A stretch of 18,675 bases of DNA from DATLAN01 sp035527455 (GCA_035527455.1 DATLAN010000290.1:1-18675), one strand, 5' to 3'. Positions 1 through 7,982 are shown, numbered from the stretch's first letter. Notes: generated from the letters alone by a model not told the origin. Made by a program: numbers and translations.

Positions 1-17
1 GCTATTCGTGTCTTCAT
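1..17 (-). CDS. 5' end of a gene running off the left edge
   Basis: On the minus strand an ATG at 17 is preceded by a purine-rich GGAGAGAGAG stretch with good spacing (about 18-28). It is followed by codons reading M-K-T-R-I before the window ends. It lies about 63 bases after the stop of the sialate O-acetylesterase on the same strand, so it is probably the next gene of that cluster. Only five codons are visible and no function can be assigned. The call rests on the ribosome-binding site and position only. Confidence 0.4.
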
Positions 18-80
18 GGCTCTCTCTCCAATATGCGAGATAAAGTTACAGCTCGCCGCAAACGCGACGGCAATCTCCGA

Positions 81-1892
81 TCATTTTCCTTCCAACACGC
101 CGGTTACTATCGTTTCCGCCTCGAGGCGGCGGGCAAGACAGGCTTTGGCTTGATCTCGCATCTCCTTGATCGCCTCGGAGTTCTTCTTTGGACCGTCCGG
201 ATCGCTGTGCTCCACTTCCGCGTAAAAGTCCCACGCGTCCGTGCGGAAACCGTGCAGCGGTTGCCACGGCTTGCCTTCCACCTTGAGGTTGCCCATCGGC
301 GAACGGGCCCATGCGTATCGAACCGCCACGGGCTCTCTCACCAGGGGACTGAAGACAAGGATCTGCTTGTTCCGCATTTCCTTATCTTCGACGGCTTTTG
401 CTTCGGCCTGGGCCATGTAATAGTTGCCTGACGCGTCCGCGACCGCAAAGCCCTCGATCAGCGAACCCATGTCGTCGGGGAACACGGCTCTATCGAACGT
501 CACGAGGATCTTGTCGCCCTCGGGAACCGCCGACAATACCTCCGCCGATTCCCAGGAGATCTCTTCTATTCCGTACACCGTCTTCAGAGCCCAGCGAGCC
601 GTGCGTTCGCCCAGCGCCCTCTTCTTCATGGTGTGCAGTTGAGGGATTTTCTCGTCGTAGGCCGGAATGAAAGCGGTGTTCGCCGGATCATTGACGTCGG
701 CGAGGCCCAGACGCTGAGCCTCGCGGATATAGGCCGCGGTCGAAAACCCCATCTCTTCGAAGTTGAGCCGGGTCTGCGCCTGACCGCCGGCACAAAAACC
801 GATCACAGCCACAGGCAGCCGGGGGTTGTCGAAATCTTCACGCCATCCCTCCACCATCAGCTTCATGAGGACGCGGTAGAATTTCGGCTTGCAACTGGTG
901 TTCATCATGGCGTTATTGAAGCCCTGATGAAAGGCAACACCCTTGATATGCAGGCCCTTGAAGGCCCCGAACATGCCGTTGTAACACGAGGCCGCGTCGC
1001 TGGGGCTACGGCCGGGCACATTCCAGGAGCGAACAGCTCTGCGGGTCGGTTTCGGCGGCAGCTCGTCTTCGGGCACGCCTTTTTCGCGCTGCTGGGCGAC
1101 GTCCTTCTCCCATGTCTCGAGGAGCGGCTTCATGGCCGCGTCCCAGTCGAACTCGGCCTGGCGCTGCTCGACCCAGGCCAGGTATCCGGCGGCCTGCCGA
1201 TGATCGGCGAACTTGTGACGCGGCACGAGGCTTTCCAGAGACGCGCCGCCGCGGGCGTTGTCGATGATGCCGATGGGAATCTGCAACGCCCGCTGCAATC
1301 GTGAACCGAACACGTACCCGATGGCGCCCATATCCAACGCGACCTCCGGAGTAACGACCTTCCAGTTCTTGTCCGGATCATCCTCAGAATTGATGTACCC
1401 GTCGGGGACGTCCGTTTCGACGTACTCGGATTCGGCGCCGCCCCTGATTCTGATGTGGCGCAGCAACGGCAAGTGCGCCATGGAAGACTCGAAGGCGGCC
1501 TCGTAGACCCCCCTGAGCCCGAAGGCCATGTTGCTCTGGCCGTTCATCACCCAGACGTCGCCGATGAGGATGTTCTCCATCTCGATCGTTTCATCGCCCG
1601 CGTTGACGACCAGCTTCCGACCGGTGGCGTCGGCCTGCCGGGCGGGGAAAGTCACCTCCCAGCGTCCCGCCTCGCCGCCGGCCGTTGCCTCGGCTCTCTC
1701 CTGGCCAAACTGGACGGACACCTTGTGGCCGGTCTCGGCCCAACCCCATATCGTGATCGGCTTGTCGCGCTGGATGACCATGTTGCTCGAAAAGATGCCA
1801 TGCGTCTTGAGTGTGCCGGCGGTGGCGTCACCCGTGCACAAGGCGATGGCCAGCAAGATCGATAACGAGAGGGTGGATGGTTTGCAGCGCAT
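81..1892 (-). CDS. sialate O-acetylesterase-like SGNH hydrolase, secreted
   Basis: A 603-residue predicted exported esterase of the sialate O-acetylesterase (SGNH/GDSL) family, expected to remove O-acetyl groups from sialic acids or other glycans. An N-terminal signal peptide (residues 1 to about 26, ending DATAG) is followed by an Ig-like domain (about 30-110). The nucleophile block is GDVWVMNGQSNM, with Ser120 in GQSN. Further blocks are IDNARGGASLESL and GVAFHQGFNN, where classic members have an HQGE-type motif. A late D-x(6)-H segment (YDEKIPQLHTMKKR) fits the catalytic Asp/His pair. I chose the ATG at 1892 because AAAGGGAA precedes it and the signal peptide begins there; an upstream in-frame ATG at 1988 would overlap the preceding gene and bury the signal. 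It follows a broken DUF6288-like gene by 53 bases, suggesting one transcription unit. Such enzymes commonly sit with sulfatases and glycosidases in planctomycete glycan-degradation clusters. Confidence 0.85.
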   Translation of the reverse strand: MRCKPSTLSLSILLAIALCTGDATAGTLKTHGIFSSNMVIQRDKPITIWGWAETGHKVSVQFGQERAEATAGGEAGRWEVTFPARQADATGRKLVVNAGDETIEMENILIGDVWVMNGQSNMAFGLRGVYEAAFESSMAHLPLLRHIRIRGGAESEYVETDVPDGYINSEDDPDKNWKVVTPEVALDMGAIGYVFGSRLQRALQIPIGIIDNARGGASLESLVPRHKFADHRQAAGYLAWVEQRQAEFDWDAAMKPLLETWEKDVAQQREKGVPEDELPPKPTRRAVRSWNVPGRSPSDAASCYNGMFGAFKGLHIKGVAFHQGFNNAMMNTSCKPKFYRVLMKLMVEGWREDFDNPRLPVAVIGFCAGGQAQTRLNFEEMGFSTAAYIREAQRLGLADVNDPANTAFIPAYDEKIPQLHTMKKRALGERTARWALKTVYGIEEISWESAEVLSAVPEGDKILVTFDRAVFPDDMGSLIEGFAVADASGNYYMAQAEAKAVEDKEMRNKQILVFSPLVREPVAVRYAWARSPMGNLKVEGKPWQPLHGFRTDAWDFYAEVEHSDPDGPKKNSEAIKEMRDQAKACLARRLEAETIVTGVLEGK

Positions 1893-1945
1893 AGTTGTTC
1901 CCTTTCTGCTTGGTTCAAGCTTGTAATTGCTTAGTCTACGAACAC

Positions 1946-3047
1946 TCACTTGCCCACCCGTTTCATCACATACAACGGCGGCTGCCATCCCACGGGGTTA
2001 TTGGTGCTGAACCCGCCGGCTTCGATGAACAGGTAGTCGCTGCCGTCGATTTTCTTAAGCATCATTTTCAGCGCCTGATACCGGCCCAGATCCATCAGGA
2101 TATCGCCCGACCAGATCCACAGCGATTGATCCGTCTTCCCGTTGTCCTGGAAGGCAATCTCCGTAAACGGGCTCGACCCCACATTCTTTGGCCAGCAAGG
2201 CAAAGGTGGCGCACGGGGTGCCCCCCGCGTTGAGATGACCGCCGCCCATGTAGCGGAAATTGCCGTATCCCCGGCCGGCCCAGCCGCCGAGATAGTAATG
2301 CTCCTCGGCGGAATCCACCGACTTCTGGATGGTCGGGAGAACCGATCGGTCCCCTGTGCGAAGGTAGTATTCGGTCAGCGGAATCCCGCCATAGCCGAGA
2401 TGCCAGGCATAGGTCGGCGCACCCCGGTCGGCCAATCCTCTTGCCCATTGGCGCACCACCTCCAGGTCCTTTTCCTCACCGGTGGAGAGCAGGAACAACA
2501 TCCCGATGCTGCTGAAACCGCGATCGCTGCCGGGCCTGGCCAGGTAGTCGGCAAAACCGCGCACGATCTTGTCCAACTTGGGGCAATTGAGCGGCCAGCT
2601 CTTGCTGTAGGCTCCGAGTACGGGGATCTTCACGATCACTTGCTCGGCCTTGGCGTCCGGCTTGTCCTTGACCATGAACTTGATGACGCCATCGGCCGCC
2701 TCCGCCGCCGCCACGATCTGACCCAACTGGATGCGCGGATCGATGTCGGCCAGTCGCTGGCCGTTGATCGTTTCGATGATCTGCCCGGCCTTCAGCGTGC
2801 CGGTCGCCTCGGCCGGCGAACCCGGCTCGATGTTCTTGATCTTCATCACGAAGGCCGGTTGATGAAGCTCGATCCCCATGCCCACCGGCCCGAAGCGGTC
2901 GATGGTCTGGAGCGACGTCGTTTCGCTCGGACGGGTGGAGAAGATCGCGGGGCCCTTGTAAAACGACTTCTCCTCGGCCGTGGCCAGGCCGCCCGCAAGG
3001 AAGCAAACCATCGCCAGGACCAGGCCGATTCTGTGATTCTGTTGCAC
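1946..3047 (-). pseudogene. truncated, frameshifted PDZ-domain (DUF6288-like) protein
   Basis: The first frame starts at a GTG (3047) after GGGAAAACGGAT. It encodes a signal peptide ending LAGGLATAEE, a PDZ domain (about residues 58-130: IEPGSPAEATGTLKAGQIIETING) and the start of an alpha/alpha region with YLGGWAGRGYGNFRYMGGGH and LNAGGTPCATFALLAKECGVEP. This is the layout of planctomycete DUF6288-type proteins, which are usually much longer. Near 2165-2175 sensible coding moves to the next frame: that frame continues FTEIAFQDNGKTDQSLWIWS to YVMKRVGK and stops at 1946, while the first frame runs on as 36 unlikely residues to 2055. The tail does not look like a direct DUF6288 continuation. It resembles the end of a lipocalin-like module (IDGSDYLFIEAGG, then PPLYVMKR), so a deletion fusing two genes is as likely as a single-base frameshift. 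The product is probably non-functional. The intact sialate O-acetylesterase lies just downstream. Confidence 0.7.
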
Positions 3048-3110
3048 GATCCGTTTTCCCTTGTACAGAGTTCCACAGTTGATTCATCCGCGATCCAGCG
3101 ACCGCTGCAA

Positions 3111-3330
3111 TTATTGCCCACGCTTCTCCGAGCTGTCAACCGACTCGTGTTTTTCCGCCTTGCCGGTTTTCAAAGCGGGCTTGACCTGCGGGCGAAGACG
3201 CAACGTGACTTTCGTTCCGACTTCGGGTAGATGCGTGGAGTCGATCTGCCACATCAGCGAATCGTTATCGCGACTGTGAACTTCGGGCAGGCAGAGCAGT
3301 TCGTCGCCAAAAGTCGCGATCGCGTTAAAA
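3111..3330 (-). pseudogene. 3' fragment of an unrecognised gene
   Basis: On the minus strand a protein-like tail is readable (NAIATFGDELLCLPEVHS, then LMWQIDSTHLPEVGTKVTLR and a lysine-rich end), stopping at 3111. Its upstream end is cut at a REP-like sequence (ATGGGGACAGTCACC). Beyond that point the same frame turns into arginine-rich nonsense antisense to the RHS-like fragment. This is what a gene truncated by an insertion or deletion would leave. I do not recognise the family, and the fragment may be chance. Confidence 0.3.
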
Positions 3331-3364
3331 ATGGGGACAGTCACCGGTTTTCTGAGGGGTCTGA

Positions 3365-3508
3365 GCCCTCCCCGGCGACGGAACCGACAACCAGGAAACG
3401 ACTTATGACGACACGTACTACGGCAGCGGCAACATCGATGACACAACGCCCTGGGCGACGGTGACGATCGAATACCCCGAATCGAGCGCCGGACGAAAAA
3501 TGGAAAAA
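3365..3508 (+). pseudogene. RHS/YD-repeat-like protein fragment
   Basis: Between an in-frame TGA (3362-3364) and a hairpin at 3510 the plus strand reads DGTDNQETTYDDTYYGSG, then NIDDTTPWATVTIEYPESSAGRKME. The Asp-Gly-Thr, TYDD and YYG pattern resembles the spacer between YD repeats of RHS-type wall proteins, which are frequent in planctomycetes. No start codon or second repeat is present, so this is at most a short relic. The assignment rests on motif resemblance only. Confidence 0.4.
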
Positions 3509-3509
3509 T

Positions 3510-3555
3510 GGACCGGGTGGCCCCGGGCGGTTGCCCGCCCGGGGCCACCCGGTCC
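3510..3555. repeat. perfect 21-bp inverted repeat with 4-base loop
   Basis: The left arm (3510-3530, beginning GGACCGGGTGGCCC) and the right arm (3535-3555, ending GGGCCACCCGGTCC) are exact reverse complements around a TTGC loop (3531-3534). The arms are almost entirely G/C and would form an extremely stable hairpin. No T-run follows, so a classic rho-independent terminator is not supported. A REP-type palindrome is more likely. Confidence 0.85.
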
Positions 3556-3794
3556 GGAACTCCAGCGACGTGCAGGTGGCGCTGACGGATCTGCGGCCGT
3601 GCGAAGGGGAGGGGCTGGGGGCGAGGGACGAGGGGCGAGAAGAGTGGTGAGAGAAACCCGAGTTCCCGATCTTTGATCCCGAACCGACCCCCCCCTATAG
3701 GGAGGTTTTTCCGCCGGGCCGGGGCCCGTTTTTGGGCTTTTTCCTGCGCTAGTCGCATCGTCGCCACCCGGCCCGGCGGTTCTTTTCTGGGGAC

Positions 3795-3823
3795 TTGTCT
3801 TCGCTGCGTGTGGGCGTTATCAT
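3795..3823 (+). promoter_or_regulatory. putative sigma-70-type promoter for the HEPN-like gene
   Basis: TTGTCT (3795-3800) and TATCAT (3818-3823) are separated by exactly 17 bases, matching 4/6 and 5/6 of the -35 and -10 consensus. Transcription would begin near 3830, leaving a leader of about 120 bases before the GTG at 3950. This is a sequence match only; planctomycete promoters are poorly defined. Confidence 0.35.
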
Positions 3824-3949
3824 GGGGGCACCAGGGCCGGCTTGGTTCATCCTGGCCGCGCCTGTGGCATAAAGGACCGATGAGCGTTGGGCAGAAACGC
3901 CGTCTAACGACGGTATGCGGGTCAAATTGAACGTTAGGATGCAAGAACA

Positions 3950-4750
3950 GTGGCCAGCAACCTCGACAAATACAAGTCTGACCTCGACCGCCTCGTGAAG
4001 CTCGGCCAAGCGATGCAAGCAGATTTGGCATTCCGTCACCTCAAAGACTCGGACAAAATTGACAAGAAGCTCAAAGAGGCCGCAGTGGAATTCGAGGGAG
4101 CCTTCGAACGTGAGTACCAACGATGGTACACCGAAGCATCCGCCGTGATTCGCCAACTCATTCCTGATCGGCTTGCCGAATTTGAGCAACTATACAAGGG
4201 CGATGGCAGACGGAAGAAGATCAACAGCAGCACGTTCAATATTCAGGACTGGCTCACTGGAAGTCGTGCGGGAACGAACCCGTATACCGCCGAGAAACAC
4301 TTCAATGACTTCGCAGTTGTCCTGATGCGATTGAAGACACAACTGAACATCTTGCGCTCAGTCGAGGCTCGATTTGAAAGCACGCTATTTGATATTCGTC
4401 AACTCGTTCAAGCGGATCTGTTCGACTCGGAACTTGACGCTGCCCGCGAACTGATCAAACACGCATTTCTTCGAGGTGCGGGTGCTATCGCTGGCGTCGT
4501 CCTCGAAAAGCATCTGGCCCAAGTTGCCACAAATCACAACGTCACAACGCGGAAGAAGCATCCGATGATTTCGGATTTCAATGACTTGCTCAAGAACGGC
4601 GGGGTGCTGGATGTGCCAAAATGGCGGCAGATTCAGCGCCTCGGTGACATTCGGAATCTTTGCGACCACAATAAACAACGGGACCCGACCAAGGAAGAGG
4701 TTGAGGAACTTGTGAATGGTGTAGAAAAGATTTCGAAAACATTGTTCTGA
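3950..4750 (+). CDS. HEPN-like domain protein, solitary accessory gene
   Basis: A 266-residue soluble, mostly helical protein without signal peptide or membrane segment. The first ~150 residues are charged and helical (DKYKSDLDRLVKLGQAM to LKTQLNILRSVEARF). The C-terminal ~110 residues follow the pattern of HEPN domains: a helix with RGAGAIAGVVLEKHL, a middle SDFNDLLKNGG segment, then DIRNLCDHNKQRDPTKEEV. In the last, Arg235 and His240 form an R-x4-H motif (RNLCDH), the catalytic signature of HEPN ribonucleases. Members often act in toxin-antitoxin or phage-defence systems; the role here is inference. The start is a GTG with AGGA 10 bases upstream; the ATG at 3939 is out of frame. No nucleotidyltransferase (MNT) antitoxin partner is adjacent. 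Base composition differs from the backbone: 4321-4380 is 48% G+C, whereas 6421-6480 in the neighbouring gene is 68%. This and the flanking repeats suggest acquisition by transfer. Confidence 0.75.
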   Translation: MASNLDKYKSDLDRLVKLGQAMQADLAFRHLKDSDKIDKKLKEAAVEFEGAFEREYQRWYTEASAVIRQLIPDRLAEFEQLYKGDGRRKKINSSTFNIQDWLTGSRAGTNPYTAEKHFNDFAVVLMRLKTQLNILRSVEARFESTLFDIRQLVQADLFDSELDAARELIKHAFLRGAGAIAGVVLEKHLAQVATNHNVTTRKKHPMISDFNDLLKNGGVLDVPKWRQIQRLGDIRNLCDHNKQRDPTKEEVEELVNGVEKISKTLF

Positions 4751-4881
4751 AAGCATGCTGACTGAGGAATTTCGGGGACACGTCCTCAATTTGGCTGTTT
4801 GGGTAATTTGGCCGGTCGGCCCGGTTTTCTGGGGCGGAGCAGGCGACCGGCGGATTGCTCCAAGCGTTCGACGAACGCGGC

Positions 4882-4952
4882 GCGGGCAGCACCGGCGATC
4901 TTGCGGAGGAGATCATACCACGCCGTTCGACTCACCGGCAAGATCGGCGGTG
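4882..4952 (+). repeat. 71-bp palindromic repeat, copy A
   Basis: The arms CACCGGCGATCTTGC (4890-4904) and GCAAGATCGGCGGTG (4938-4952) pair at 14 of 15 positions, with one G/G mismatch, around a 33-base centre. By hand alignment without gaps, the element matches the reverse complement of 18467-18537 at 52 of 71 positions. One stem pair is C-G here and T-A in the other copy, so pairing is preserved. Directly after it is GTGTTGC...GAATTC (4950-4975), a near copy of which lies at 18380-18406. Confidence 0.75.
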
Positions 4953-4998
4953 TTGCCGGGCAACAAGAGGAATTCCGCCGGTGAGACAACGGGAAGAG

Positions 4999-5112
4999 GA
5001 TCGCGAAATGCCGAAAGGACGAGAACGCGAAAATGGGAGGCGAAGATGAGAAAGTCGCTTTGTGCGCCCGGCCTTGTTCTTCGCGCTTTCGTCCTTTCGA
5101 CATTTCGTGATC
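4999..5112. repeat. long inverted repeat, 24-bp arms
   Basis: The left arm 4999-5022 (GATCGCGAAATGCCGAAAGG then ACGA) and right arm 5089-5112 are reverse complements except for two transitions. The 66-base interior has further partial complementarity (GAACGCGAA against TTCGCGCTT). It sits between the ends of two convergent genes and could act as a bidirectional transcription barrier. Its GAAA-rich composition suggests a dispersed planctomycete repeat instead. Confidence 0.7.
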
Positions 5113-5176
5113 GAGATCGACAGGATGATCCAGTCGCGCACGACTTCGAACCGTTGAGGGGATTCTTCCGGAAACC

Positions 5177-7774
5177 TCATTCCAGCGTCGGGCGGGCGAT
5201 TTCGCCGCGGAGTTGGGCCTGGCCGCCTTCCTGTTCGTATACGCCGTAGAAAAGCGAACAGGAATCGAGCCATACCGTCAGCCGGTGCATGTCTTCGGGC
5301 GGGAGCTTCACGTCGTAGTGGCCCTGGCGGAGCAGCTCGTAGAGCTTCGACGCCCGGGCGCCGAACTCGCCGGGCGTGGTCCGGTACCATTTCGGGTCGT
5401 TGAAGTTGGCTCCGCCGTAGTCGTAGAACCCGAACTTCGGCGCCAGCGAAAGGTACGAGACGTAGTATTCGGTCACGGGATTCATGTAGCTTCCGCGATC
5501 CGTCTTCACCACGCGGCCGTCCAGCGGCGGCGCTTCGTCGGCCTTCTCCGCGTGGCATTTCACGCAGTGCCTGTCCAGGACCGGCTGCACCAGACGCGGA
5601 TAGCTGAACGGGTCCGTGCCGTCCACGTCCGGCGCAAGGCGCGACGGGGGGCGGCGCATGGCCAACGGGATCGTGTCGGCGGCGCTGGTCGGCGTGCGGT
5701 GACGCGGCTCGTGGCAGCCTTGGCAAACCAGGCGCTCGCCCGGCTGGAGGTGCGTTCCCGACCGCATCGAGGTCACCGCGAGCCCGTCTTCGTCGAGTGC
5801 CTGGAAATACAGCTCCTTTCGGGCCGGCGCCTCGAAATAGGCGCTGCCGTCCTCTTCGACCGGGACGGTCCCCAACACGGCCCGGGCGAGATTGATCGAA
5901 TCGGTGGCCTGCGGGATCTGCATGCCCGTGGCGTGCGTCACGCGGGCCGAGGCGATCGAAAGCGGCAGCACCTTATAGATCCGCAACGCCTTGATGCGCG
6001 TCTGATTCGGCCACGGCTTGAGCGTGTTGTAGACGTTCAAGACGGCGATGGTGGCCTCGGCGGGCTCGTCGGCCGCAACCTTTCTGGATTGTTCGGGCAA
6101 TACCGGCGGGGCCGGCCGCGGCGAAAGCGGAATGGGGTTGTGGCAGGAGATGTCCTCGTCGCGGTAAATCAGCTCCTTGTTGCCGAACGCGTCGACCAGA
6201 TAGACGCCGAAAACGTCCCGGGACGCCGCGTCGGCCACTTCGAGCGGGCGGTACACGCAAAGATAGTAGTTCTCGCTCAACGGCCACGCCTGGCCGTAGG
6301 AAAGCGTACCCCGCTGGCTCTCGGGAAAACCGACGTCGGGCGTCAGACGGTGAACCGGGGCCATCGCGTCGTCGTCCTCGATGGTCGGATCGAAGACCAC
6401 CAGCGAGCCGAACGCTTGATTGTGGTGAGGGGCCGCCGTGGCGACGAATCGTTGCGAGTCCGGGATGGCGCGGATGTCCACCTCCATGTCCGGGCGCTGC
6501 GCGCGGACGGCGAAGTTGCCGTGGACCGCGCGGGGATCGCGGCCGTCGGGCGTGGTCAGCCACGGCAGATGGACCGTCTGGCCGTGACGGTCGACGTAGT
6601 CCCACCGCGTCCAGACGATCATCCCGTCGTGGGTGACGCTCGGATGCCACTCGTTCGTCTCGTGGTAGGAAAGGCAGCGGACCTCCGCGCCGTCGGCCGC
6701 CATGTCGAACAGCGTGAACGTGGGACACACCCGGCCGCACCGCAAATAGCCGCCGCGTCGCTCGCTGATCAACGCGATGCGTCCGCTGGGCATGAAACAG
6801 GGATCGAAGTCGTTCCACGTCCCGTCCGAGAGCATCTGCAGATCGGACCCGTCGGCCGACACGCTGAAGACGTGATAGCATCGGCCCGGGTCCCAGTGTC
6901 CCTCGGTGGGATCGGTGTGGTGCCGGTGCGTGGGATCGCCGCGGCACTCGACGTAAGCGAAGGCGATTCTCTCGGCGTCGAACGAGACGTCGGGCGAGAG
7001 GAATGAACCGCCCTCGGTCGCCTCGCCGCGCTGATTGCCCATGCCGTCGAAGGAGATGGCCCAGGTCCGTTTCGGCCCGCCGTTGAGCTGCTCGCCCTTC
7101 AGCCGGCCGTTGGCCACCGTCGCATCGGCCAGCAGATCGCGAATGTCCGGGTTCTTGCCGAAGGGGTCGCTGAGCACGAACAGTCCGCCGCCCGGGCTTT
7201 GGGCCATGCCGTAGTATTGGTCGCACATGTGCCGGTAGATCGCCAGGTGGCGTTTGAGGATCAGCAGTTCGCCGAAATCGAGCAGCGGATTGGCGAAGGC
7301 GATCTTGCGGCGGAGGTGGCAGACCCGGTCGAACAGCGTCCGGCGCGCTGCCGCGTCGTTCACGTCGGTCCCATCGGCCGCGGTCCGCAGAGCGGCCAAC
7401 TCCCGGGCCATGCCCTCAAGGGTGGCAGCCTGGGCGGCGCGAGTGCCTTCGGTCCTTTGTGTCAGATTGGCCAAGAGCGCTTCGCTGCGGCGGAGGATCA
7501 CGTCCAGCGGATCGCGGTCACTGTCGAGGATGAGCGATTCCCGGCGTAGCGTTTGCGGCGCGAGGGGCTCGAAGCGTGCGCGTTGTTTCAGATCGTACGA
7601 GAGGATGGCGAACTGCCGGTCTTCCTCTCCCTGGGGATAGGCCGCGCCGGGCGGCTTCGGCCCCAGCCATTGCGAGGGCAGCCCGCCGGCCGCATCGGCC
7701 GGGGTGAGAATCCCGAAGAGAAGAACGACGGCCAGCGCCCACGCGCCGAACCGGGCAGATAACCTGACGCACAT
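5177..7774 (-). CDS. HzsA-related secreted protein with two haem c motifs
   Basis: An 865-residue exported protein related to the alpha subunit of hydrazine synthase (HZS_alpha type), a family widespread in planctomycetes that do not perform anammox. A signal peptide (residues 1 to about 28, ending TPADA) is followed by a helical region (about 85-180). Next comes a beta-propeller-like region with repeated metal- or sugar-like motifs (SFLSPDVSFDAERIAFAYVE, FDPCFMPSGRIALISERRGG, EWHPSVTHDGMIVWTRWDYV). The C-terminal part has two CxxCH motifs, CQGCH (684-688) and CVKCH (737-741), for covalent haem c. The true substrate is unknown: HzsB/HzsC partners are absent, so hydrazine synthesis should not be inferred. 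The ATG at 7774 is preceded by AAGGAAG at good spacing. The gene is transcribed divergently from the sulfatase, 325 bases away, and a paralogue fused to HEAT repeats lies at 10560-14477. A role in extracellular redox or glycan chemistry is only a guess. Confidence 0.8.
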   Translation of the reverse strand: MCVRLSARFGAWALAVVLLFGILTPADAAGGLPSQWLGPKPPGAAYPQGEEDRQFAILSYDLKQRARFEPLAPQTLRRESLILDSDRDPLDVILRRSEALLANLTQRTEGTRAAQAATLEGMARELAALRTAADGTDVNDAAARRTLFDRVCHLRRKIAFANPLLDFGELLILKRHLAIYRHMCDQYYGMAQSPGGGLFVLSDPFGKNPDIRDLLADATVANGRLKGEQLNGGPKRTWAISFDGMGNQRGEATEGGSFLSPDVSFDAERIAFAYVECRGDPTHRHHTDPTEGHWDPGRCYHVFSVSADGSDLQMLSDGTWNDFDPCFMPSGRIALISERRGGYLRCGRVCPTFTLFDMAADGAEVRCLSYHETNEWHPSVTHDGMIVWTRWDYVDRHGQTVHLPWLTTPDGRDPRAVHGNFAVRAQRPDMEVDIRAIPDSQRFVATAAPHHNQAFGSLVVFDPTIEDDDAMAPVHRLTPDVGFPESQRGTLSYGQAWPLSENYYLCVYRPLEVADAASRDVFGVYLVDAFGNKELIYRDEDISCHNPIPLSPRPAPPVLPEQSRKVAADEPAEATIAVLNVYNTLKPWPNQTRIKALRIYKVLPLSIASARVTHATGMQIPQATDSINLARAVLGTVPVEEDGSAYFEAPARKELYFQALDEDGLAVTSMRSGTHLQPGERLVCQGCHEPRHRTPTSAADTIPLAMRRPPSRLAPDVDGTDPFSYPRLVQPVLDRHCVKCHAEKADEAPPLDGRVVKTDRGSYMNPVTEYYVSYLSLAPKFGFYDYGGANFNDPKWYRTTPGEFGARASKLYELLRQGHYDVKLPPEDMHRLTVWLDSCSLFYGVYEQEGGQAQLRGEIARPTLE

Positions 7775-7911
7775 GAGTGGCTTCCTTTGATCTGGCGTTT
7801 TCCGCTTGGCATGGCCCCCGAACCGCTCCGTCGGGCGACGCGAACCATATTAACATAATCCCCCACCGAAAGGTAGCGCGGCGCGGCCGCGCAAGAACCG
7901 CTCGTTAAATT

Positions 7912-7982
7912 GGGTGGCACGCCCTGGAAGGGCGTGGAAAACCTGCCGAACCACGCCCTTCGTTCCTCAGGGCGTGCCACCC
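7912..7982. repeat. REP-type inverted pair (GGGTGGCACGCCCT)
   Basis: GGGTGGCACGCCCTGGAAGG through 7937 is mirrored by CCACGCCCTT...GGGCGTGCCACCC at 7951-7982. The outer 14 bases and the inner GGGCGTGG are exact reverse complements, and the right half has a six-base insertion. The spacer is 13 bases. The head-to-head layout is that of BIME/REP doublets, consistent with the RAYT relic elsewhere in the window. Confidence 0.7.

Larger units (their letters stand above)
3048..3949. other. scar-rich intergenic region with gene fragments
   Basis: About 900 bases with no intact gene I can support. It holds a possible minus-strand 3' gene fragment (3111 to about 3330), a REP-like segment containing ATGGGGACAGTCACC (3331-3346), a plus-strand RHS-like fragment (3365-3508), a perfect 21-bp hairpin (3510-3555) and G-rich low-complexity sequence (about 3590-3650). 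A further stretch (3660-3790) shows nothing recognisable, and then comes a promoter-like pair before the gene at 3950. Long frames crossing the region join unrelated pieces and are not credible proteins. Confidence 0.6.
4751..5176. other. repeat-filled spacer between convergent genes
   Basis: This 426-base spacer separates the plus-strand HEPN-like gene from the minus-strand HzsA-related gene. It begins with a REP-like stretch (GGAATTTCGGGGACACGTCC, 4768-4787), then carries the 71-bp palindromic element (4882-4952), its GTGTTGC...GAATTC tail (4950-4975) and a 24-bp inverted repeat (4999-5112). No coding sequence is convincing. Frames through it are arginine-rich and overlap the palindromes. 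Confidence 0.6.

Noticed and set aside
2142..3230. 362-residue plus-strand frame
   Set aside because: Antisense to the PDZ/DUF6288-like gene, His/Arg-rich, no domain.
3590..3655. G-rich stretch as regulatory or coding repeat
   Set aside because: Irregular GGGGAGGGG/GGGCGAGGG low complexity without a fixed unit or frame.
3111..4031. 306-residue minus-strand frame across the scar region
   Set aside because: It overlaps the start of the HEPN-like gene and crosses the hairpin and REP-like sequence. Only its last ~70 residues look protein-like, and these are reported as a fragment.
4755..5249. 164-residue plus-strand frame after the HEPN-like gene
   Set aside because: It runs through two palindromic repeats and into the antisense of the HzsA-related gene; no homology-like pattern.
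5213..7006. 597-residue plus-strand open frame
   Set aside because: Antisense to the first HzsA-related gene; low-complexity Arg/Val composition and no plausible start signal.
5177..7774. Evidence for anammox hydrazine synthesis
   Set aside because: HzsA-related proteins occur in many non-anammox planctomycetes, and no beta/gamma subunits, hydrazine dehydrogenase or other anammox genes are in the window.
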